NCBI GenBank assembly: GCA_947296775.1
Contig: CAMYRF010000019.1
Span: 1-10,033, forward strand
Source of the DNA: an uncultured Mycoplasmatota bacterium
GTDB taxonomy: Bacteria > Bacillota_I > Bacilli_A > RF39 > UBA660
Direction: 5' to 3'
Length of the DNA: 10,033 nucleotides
Part shown: piece after piece, positions 5,719 through 10,033 of the stretch
How positions within the stretch are numbered: the first letter of the stretch is position 1
Layout: every line of letters begins with the position of its first letter
Translations under genes and position numbers: made by a program
The notes under the pieces: model-generated
Databases searched by the model: none
What the model saw: the letters and a program-made list of their open reading frames with translations, nothing else
Told to the model about the DNA's origin: nothing

Positions 5719-7239
5719 ATGCGAACTAAGAATTCGATATATAATGCAATTTTTTCGACACTTGCTAGTTTAGTAGGAATGATTTTTGGCTTTGTAACGC
5801 AAAAAATATTCCTAATGTGCCTTGGCTTAGAGTATTCAGGTGCTAATGGATTATTTACTAATATTATGTCGATGCTTGGTATTGTAGAAATGGGAATTGG
5901 TAGTGCGATTGTTTATAATTTGTACAAGCCAATTGCTGAAAATAATACTGATAAAATTAAAACATTAATGGGGTTTTATAAGAAATGTTACAATACAATA
6001 GCTGGAGTTATTTTGGTGATTGGTATTGCTATTACACCTTTGATTCCGATTTTTGTTGGAGAAACGTCAATACCTGAGAATATATATTTATTGTATTATT
6101 TAGCGCTTATTGATGTGGTATTTTCTTATTTGATTACATATAAGCGTTCTATTTTGATTGCTAATCAGAAAAATTATATTATAAATATTGTTCATTTGGT
6201 TTATTTAGTATTGTTAAATTTATTTGAAATTTGGTTGTTATTCTTGCTAAAAAATTACATTGTATATTTAGTTTTAAGAATTGTGTTTAGAGTTTTAGAA
6301 AATCTAGTTATTAATTTTATTGCAAATAGAAAATATCCTTATATTAAGGAAAAGGATTATGCTTCTATGGATAAGGAAACTAAAGAAGATATTTTTACTA
6401 AAATTAAAGGATTATTTTGTCATAAAATTGGTTCATTTATAGTTATGGGGACAGCTTATATTGTAATTTCTATGTTACTTGGATTAAAAGAAGCAGGTAT
6501 ATATAATAACTATTTTTTGATTTTTAATTCTATATCAATTTTATTATCACAAATTTTCTTCTCAATAGTTTCTAGTGTGGGCAATTTGTTAGTTAAAGAG
6601 AATTCGGAAAAGAGTTTTGAAGTTTATAAAAAATTAACATTATTCAACTTTTGGATATATGCACTTTGTTCTATAGGCTTATTTGCAACATTACAGCCAT
6701 TTATAACATGGTGGATAGGGAAACAATATTTACTTCCTTTATATGCTGTTATATGGCTTGCTATTTACTTTTATGTTCAAGGTATGCGTAAGACTATTAA
6801 TTTATTTAAAGAAGCGGCTGGTATATTTTATGAAGATAGAAGAATACCAATCGTTGAATCGATTGTAAATTTAGTTTGTGCAATTTTCTTTGTTAAAATG
6901 TATGGAATAGCGGGTGTATTTATAGCTGGTGTTATAAGCTCGTTAATCTTATATCTTTATAGTTATCCAAAATATGTTTATGGGCCGATTTTTCATAAGC
7001 AAAAAAAGGATTTTATTATTGAACAAGTTAAATTATTTGTTTTAATGTTAGTTATGCTTGGAATTATTTTAGTACTTATTAGTGTCATTACGGTATCTAA
7101 TCCGTTCTTACAATTTATTATAAATGGCATTATTACATTAGCTGTTGTAAATTTAATTTTCTTTGCTATTTATAGAAAAACTGGAGAATATGAATATTTT
7201 AAATGGCTATTAAAGAAATTTATAAAGAGGAATAAATAA
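5719..7239 (+). CDS. Wzx-like polysaccharide flippase (MOP superfamily)
   Basis: A 506-residue integral membrane protein, hydrophobic over most of its length, consistent with 12-14 transmembrane helices. The N-terminal region (NAIFSTLASLVGMIFGFVTQ, then LGLEYSGANGLFTNI and ELGIG-like EMGIGSAIVYNLYKPIAE) is typical of Firmicutes polysaccharide export proteins of COG2244. Such proteins flip undecaprenyl-linked repeat units to the outer face of the membrane. The loop at about 210-235 is charged and the C terminus is basic, as expected on the cytoplasmic side. ATG 5719 has a GGATGGTGA ribosome binding site starting at 5704. It shares a transcript with the GT2 gene (no promoter or terminator in the 27-base gap) and is followed directly by a terminator. 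Its presence argues for a Wzx/Wzy-type assembly route, although no Wzy is in the window. Confidence 0.93.
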   Translation: MRTKNSIYNAIFSTLASLVGMIFGFVTQKIFLMCLGLEYSGANGLFTNIMSMLGIVEMGIGSAIVYNLYKPIAENNTDKIKTLMGFYKKCYNTIAGVILVIGIAITPLIPIFVGETSIPENIYLLYYLALIDVVFSYLITYKRSILIANQKNYIINIVHLVYLVLLNLFEIWLLFLLKNYIVYLVLRIVFRVLENLVINFIANRKYPYIKEKDYASMDKETKEDIFTKIKGLFCHKIGSFIVMGTAYIVISMLLGLKEAGIYNNYFLIFNSISILLSQIFFSIVSSVGNLLVKENSEKSFEVYKKLTLFNFWIYALCSIGLFATLQPFITWWIGKQYLLPLYAVIWLAIYFYVQGMRKTINLFKEAAGIFYEDRRIPIVESIVNLVCAIFFVKMYGIAGVFIAGVISSLILYLYSYPKYVYGPIFHKQKKDFIIEQVKLFVLMLVMLGIILVLISVITVSNPFLQFIINGIITLAVVNLIFFAIYRKTGEYEYFKWLLKKFIKRNK

Positions 7240-7262
7240 AAGGCATTAGCCTTTTTCTTTTT
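7238..7262 (+). terminator. Intrinsic terminator after the flippase gene
   Basis: AAAAGGC (7238-7244) pairs with GCCTTTT (7249-7255) around the loop ATTA, followed by T-rich bases. The hairpin starts inside the flippase TAA stop. Confidence 0.85.
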
Positions 7263-7268
7263 GGAAGG

Positions 7269-7297
7269 TTGTAATTTGGCGTTAAAATTGGTAAAAT
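7269..7297 (+). promoter_or_regulatory. Sigma-A-type promoter of the second polysaccharide unit
   Basis: The -35 is TTGTAA (7269-7274), the spacer is 17 bases and the -10 is TAAAAT (7292-7297), with an extended TG before the -10. Predicted start is near 7304, 17 bases before ATG 7321. Confidence 0.75.
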
Positions 7298-7320
7298 ATT
7301 TATAGAAAGTAGTGATACTT

Positions 7321-7797
7321 ATGAAAAAGAAAAAAGTTATGTTTATTGCTAGTACTGGAGGGCACTTAAATGAGCTTTTACAATTGGAACCTTTATTTAA
7401 AAATTATGATTACTATATAGTGACAGAAAAAACGACTAGTAATCTTAATTTAAAAAAGAAGTTTGGCGAAAAAATTAGTTATGTTATTTATGGGACAAAG
7501 GATCATAAGTTTACCTATATTTTTAAATTGTTTATTAATTGTTGGATCGAATTGTTTACTTATATTAAAGTAAGGCCTAAATATATTGTTAGTACTGGTG
7601 CTCATATTGCTGGGCCTATGTGTCTTATTGGTAAAATTTTTGGTAGTAAAATCATTTTTATTGAAACTTTTGCGAATAGCCAGACTAAAACTATTACTGG
7701 TAAATTATTATATAAATTTACTGATTTATTTATTGTACAATGGGAAAGTATGCTTGAACTTTACCCAAAAGCTAAATTTTATGGTAGCTTGTTTTAA
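7321..7797 (+). CDS. Alg14/PssD/Cps14F-like subunit of a split glycosyltransferase
   Basis: A 158-residue protein matching the N-terminal (acceptor-side, membrane-recruiting) half of a GT-B glycosyltransferase. In yeast Alg14 anchors Alg13 to the membrane; in pneumococcal type 14 capsule synthesis Cps14F enhances the galactosyltransferase Cps14G. Visible motifs are FIASTGGHL (8-16), the family SSGGHL-like loop; YIVSTGAHIAGP (88-99); IFIETFA (112-118); and the ending VQWESMLELYPKAKFYGSLF (139-158), which is the usual Cps14F/PssD end. A hydrophobic stretch at about 65-81 may be the membrane-association helix. The in-frame GTG at 7312 lies in the ribosome binding region (AGTAGTGAT), so ATG 7321 is preferred. 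The gene leads the second polysaccharide unit, and its catalytic partner follows after 12 bases, as in known pairs. Confidence 0.9.
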   Translation: MKKKKVMFIASTGGHLNELLQLEPLFKNYDYYIVTEKTTSNLNLKKKFGEKISYVIYGTKDHKFTYIFKLFINCWIELFTYIKVRPKYIVSTGAHIAGPMCLIGKIFGSKIIFIETFANSQTKTITGKLLYKFTDLFIVQWESMLELYPKAKFYGSLF

Positions 7798-7809
7798 AGG
7801 AGTGAAAAT

Positions 7810-8289
7810 ATGATATTTGTGACTTTAGGAACACAAGATAAAAGTTTTAAACGGTTACTAGAAGCGATTCAGAAACAAATTGATTTAGGTAACATTAAGG
7901 AAAAGGTTGTTGTTCAGGCGGGATATACCAAATTCCAAAGTGATGATATGAAAATATTTGATCTTGTTTCAATGGATGATTTTAATAAGTATATTAGTGA
8001 TTGTGATTTATTAATTACGCATGCAGGAGTAGGGTGTATAATTGATGCTTTAAAACGTGGTAAAAAGGTAATTGCAGCACCTAGACTTAAAAAATATGGT
8101 GAACATACTAATGATCATCAATTACAAATAGCTGAGGCATTTTATGATAAAGGCTATATTTTAAAACTAGATGATTTTGATAATTTGGATAAAGTTTTGG
8201 AAGAGGCTAAACAATTTAAACCTAAGAAATTTGTTTCGAACAATAAACGGTTTATTTCTAAAATAAAAGATTATATTGATAACAATTAA
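7810..8289 (+). CDS. Alg13/PssE/Cps14G-like catalytic subunit of a split glycosyltransferase
   Basis: A 159-residue protein equal to the C-terminal, donor-binding half of a GT28-type GT-B enzyme. It begins MIFVTLGTQDKSFKRL, the family's FVTVGT strand and loop, then VVQAGYT (35-41). LLITHAGVGCI (67-77) carries the conserved His71-Ala-Gly of the nucleotide-binding loop, and AAPRLKKYGEHTNDHQ (89-104) is the conserved PR...GEHxNxHQ block that contacts UDP-sugar in this family. The AAAGGAG ribosome binding site overlaps the preceding stop codon, so translation is probably coupled to that of the Alg14-like partner, fitting a 1:1 complex at the membrane. The expected reaction is addition of a hexose or N-acetylhexosamine from a UDP-sugar to a lipid-linked intermediate. 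A UDP-galactose donor would connect with galE upstream, but that is inference. Confidence 0.92.
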   Translation: MIFVTLGTQDKSFKRLLEAIQKQIDLGNIKEKVVVQAGYTKFQSDDMKIFDLVSMDDFNKYISDCDLLITHAGVGCIIDALKRGKKVIAAPRLKKYGEHTNDHQLQIAEAFYDKGYILKLDDFDNLDKVLEEAKQFKPKKFVSNNKRFISKIKDYIDNN

Positions 8290-8295
8290 TCATAT

Positions 8296-8301
8296 GGAGG
8301 G
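8296..8301 (+). promoter_or_regulatory. Ribosome binding site deciding the Stealth gene start
   Basis: GGAGGG lies seven bases before ATG 8309. It rules out the in-frame TTG at 8276, which would overlap the preceding gene by 14 bases and has no such site. Confidence 0.75.
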
Positions 8302-8308
8302 ATGTAAA

Positions 8309-9313
8309 ATGCAAGAAAAAATAGATTTTGTTGTTTTGTGGGTTGATGGTAGTGATCCAAAATGGCTTGAGGAAAAAAATAAATATAGCGATAAAAAAAT
8401 AGATATAGATGCTGAAATTAATAGATATAGAGACATGGGAACGTTAAAATATTGGTTTAGAGCGGTAGAAAAATACACACCGTGGGTTAATAAAATACAT
8501 TTTGTTACGTGGGGACATTTGCCTCAGTGGCTTGATACTACAAATCCGAAACTTAACATAGTAAAACATGAAGACTATATTCCTGAAAAATATTTGCCTG
8601 TTTTTAATGCTAATCCTATTGAACTTAATTTACATCGAATTGATGATTTGGCTGAACATTTTGTTTTCTTTAATGATGATATGTTTATTTTAAATAAATT
8701 AGAACCAGAATACTTTTTTAATAATGGTTTACCTTGTGATTTTTGGAAAGAAAATACTTTTAAAACTGAAGATGCTGACGATAATTTTTTTGATCATATT
8801 GTTTTAAACGATTTGTTTTTGGTTAATAAAAATTTTGATAAACGCAAATTTGTTAAGGACAATTTTTCTAAAGTATTTAATTTGAAATATAAAAAAAGAA
8901 ATATTAGATATTTAATGCTTAATAGATGGAATTATTTTTGTGGTTTTGATATTCCTCATACTGCCAATGCATTTTTAAAATCTTCTTTTAAGGCGGTTTG
9001 GGATAAAGAATATAAGATGCTTGATAGAACGTGTCAAAATAAATTTAGAAGTGTTTTTGATGTTAATCAATGGGCAGTTCAATGGTGGCAAATGCTTAAA
9101 GGCGATTTTTCTGTAAAATCTTACGATGATTTTGGGAAGTATTTTGTTTTGAAAAATGACAATCAAGATTTATTTGATTATATAAGAAGTGATAAATCTA
9201 CTGTCGTTTGTATTAATGATGTAAACTCTGATCTTGATTTTGAAAAGATTTCTACTGAGTTAATTAACGTATTTGAAGAGAAACTTCCTTTGAAATCTAG
9301 TTTTGAAAAATAG
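8309..9313 (+). CDS. Stealth-family sugar-phosphate transferase
   Basis: A 334-residue protein with all four Stealth conserved regions in order. CR1 is IDFVVLWVDGSDPKW (5-19). CR2 spans about 39-130, from NRYRDMGTLKYWFRAVEKY through the VTWGHLPQWL turn to FVFFNDDMF with Asp123 and Asp124. CR3 is PHTANAFLKSSFKAVWDKEY (216-235). CR4 is DVNQWAVQWW (251-260). Characterised members transfer hexose-1-phosphate or N-acetylhexosamine-1-phosphate from a nucleotide sugar, making phosphodiester links; examples are the meningococcal capsule polymerases and GlcNAc-1-phosphotransferase, the animal relative. Here it would add a sugar phosphate to the lipid-linked repeat unit or to a finished chain. It lies 19 bases after the Alg13-like gene and 8 bases before the GT4 gene, inside the same operon. 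There is no signal peptide or transmembrane segment, so it acts on the cytoplasmic side. Confidence 0.93.
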   Translation: MQEKIDFVVLWVDGSDPKWLEEKNKYSDKKIDIDAEINRYRDMGTLKYWFRAVEKYTPWVNKIHFVTWGHLPQWLDTTNPKLNIVKHEDYIPEKYLPVFNANPIELNLHRIDDLAEHFVFFNDDMFILNKLEPEYFFNNGLPCDFWKENTFKTEDADDNFFDHIVLNDLFLVNKNFDKRKFVKDNFSKVFNLKYKKRNIRYLMLNRWNYFCGFDIPHTANAFLKSSFKAVWDKEYKMLDRTCQNKFRSVFDVNQWAVQWWQMLKGDFSVKSYDDFGKYFVLKNDNQDLFDYIRSDKSTVVCINDVNSDLDFEKISTELINVFEEKLPLKSSFEK

Positions 9314-9321
9314 GTGATAAA

Positions 9322-10033
9322 ATGAAAAAAAATATTGTGTTTTGTGCTTATAATTTAGATCTTGGTGGGATTGAAACTGCACTAGTTAGTTTACTTAATA
9401 ATTTAGATTATTCTAAATATAATGTTAGTTTATTATTGACAAAAAAAGAAGGAATATTTTTAAATGATATTCCTAAGGAAGTAAATATTATTGATTTTGA
9501 TATTTGTGAAAGTAAAAATATTTTTGTTAGGAAATTAGTTAATTTTGTTAAATTAAGTTATTTTAAATTTAAATATAAAAATAAATTTGATTTTGCAGCA
9601 GCTTATGCAACAACAATAAAATCTTGTACCAAACTTGCTTATCATTTTTCTAAAAATAATGCTATTTGGGTTCATGGTAATTATAGTATTGAATTTGACG
9701 ATAATGAACTTAGTAAATTTATTGATTATATTAATATTCAAAAATATCAAAAGATTGTTTTTGTGGCAAATTCTATTTTAGATTCATTTACAAAAAGAGG
9801 AATTGTTTTTAATGGTAAAACTTATGTTTTTAATAATTTTATTGATTATAATAAGATTTTAACAAAAGCTGATGAGGAAGTCATTGAAAAAAATAAAATT
9901 ACTTTAGTTAATGTTAGCCGTCATGAAGAAAAAGCTAAGAATTTAATGTTACTTTTGAAATCTGTAAAAAGATTGGTTGATGATGGTTATGAATTTAATT
10001 TATGGATGATTGGTGAGGGTCCAGATACTAAGT
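9322..10033 (+). CDS. Family 4 (GT-B) glycosyltransferase, N-terminal part, runs off the window
   Basis: An open frame from ATG 9322 to the window edge gives 237 residues. The start follows an AGGTGAT ribosome binding site (9312-9318) that overlaps the Stealth stop codon. The N-terminal Rossmann-like domain shows VFCAYNLDLGGIETALVSLL (6-25), with the GG-IE loop of GT4 retaining enzymes. AIWVHGNYS sits in the acceptor-side domain, and IVFVANSI resembles the segment leading to the domain linker. The second domain begins with ITLVNVSRHEEKAKNL (193-208), whose Arg200 and following lysines match the donor-phosphate motif in its RHxEKxK version, followed by LWMIGEGPD. The catalytic E-x7-E region lies beyond the edge. 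As the fourth gene of the second polysaccharide unit it should add one sugar of the repeat unit; the sugar is unknown. Confidence 0.9.
   Translation, partial: MKKNIVFCAYNLDLGGIETALVSLLNNLDYSKYNVSLLLTKKEGIFLNDIPKEVNIIDFDICESKNIFVRKLVNFVKLSYFKFKYKNKFDFAAAYATTIKSCTKLAYHFSKNNAIWVHGNYSIEFDDNELSKFIDYINIQKYQKIVFVANSILDSFTKRGIVFNGKTYVFNNFIDYNKILTKADEEVIEKNKITLVNVSRHEEKAKNLMLLLKSVKRLVDDGYEFNLWMIGEGPDTK

Noticed and set aside
7312..7320. GTG start for the Alg14-like gene
   Set aside because: It lies within the ribosome binding region, and the family begins at the MKKKKVMFIASTGGHL stretch from ATG 7321.
7586..7813. Second-frame open frame inside the Alg14-like gene
   Set aside because: It is a leucine-rich out-of-frame shadow; the other frame holds the conserved motifs.
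8276..8308. TTG start for the Stealth gene
   Set aside because: It would overlap the Alg13-like gene; GGAGGG before ATG 8309 is clear.
8398..8431. 12-base direct repeat AATAGATATAGA (8398-8409 and 8420-8431)
   Set aside because: It lies inside the Stealth gene and encodes ordinary residues; chance repeat in AT-rich coding sequence.

Overview
The window is strongly A+T-rich (about 70% by eye). It has strong AGGAGG/AGGTGAT-type ribosome binding sites, consensus sigma-A-like promoters and short hairpin-plus-T-tract terminators. Together with a SpoIVB homologue, a GluP-like rhomboid and Alg13/Alg14-type capsule glycosyltransferase halves, this points to a low-GC Gram-positive (Bacillota), probably a compact-genome lineage of the Bacilli/Erysipelotrichia kind. 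The exact taxon is inference. The genetic code looks standard: tryptophan is TGG and the stops seen are TAA or TAG.

Left part (1-2450, housekeeping). The window opens inside a RluA/RluD-family 23S rRNA pseudouridine synthase interrupted by an in-frame TAA at 75-77. A rhomboid intramembrane protease with a GluP-like N-terminal domain follows, its ribosome binding site overlapping the rluD stop. A convergent gene on the minus strand encodes a CDP-alcohol phosphatidyltransferase (PgsA-like) with an unusual polar tail. The two converge on one bidirectional hairpin that lies partly inside the end of the phosphatidyltransferase gene.

Middle part (2451-4660). A 109-base divergent intergenic region carries two good back-to-back promoters, one for the phosphatidyltransferase and one for galE (UDP-glucose 4-epimerase). 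After a perfect palindromic terminator comes spoIVB, the S55-family PDZ serine protease of the sporulation checkpoint. It has an intact catalytic triad, sits outside its usual recN-spo0A context, and is the only transcription unit start here without a convincing sigma-A promoter.

Right part (4660-10033, surface polysaccharide locus). Two transcription units have the same promoter hexamers (TTGTAA, 17-base spacer, TAAAAT). The first encodes a GT2 glycosyltransferase and a Wzx-like flippase and ends in a terminator. The second encodes an Alg14-like and an Alg13-like half of a split glycosyltransferase, a Stealth-family sugar-phosphate transferase, and a GT4 glycosyltransferase that runs off the right edge. 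With galE supplying UDP-galactose-type precursors, these genes read as part of a capsule or exopolysaccharide pathway, probably with phosphodiester linkages. The priming transferase, polymerase and chain-length genes are not in the window. All genes are tightly packed: no gap between genes exceeds about 110 bases, and no tRNA, rRNA, CRISPR or mobile element was seen.
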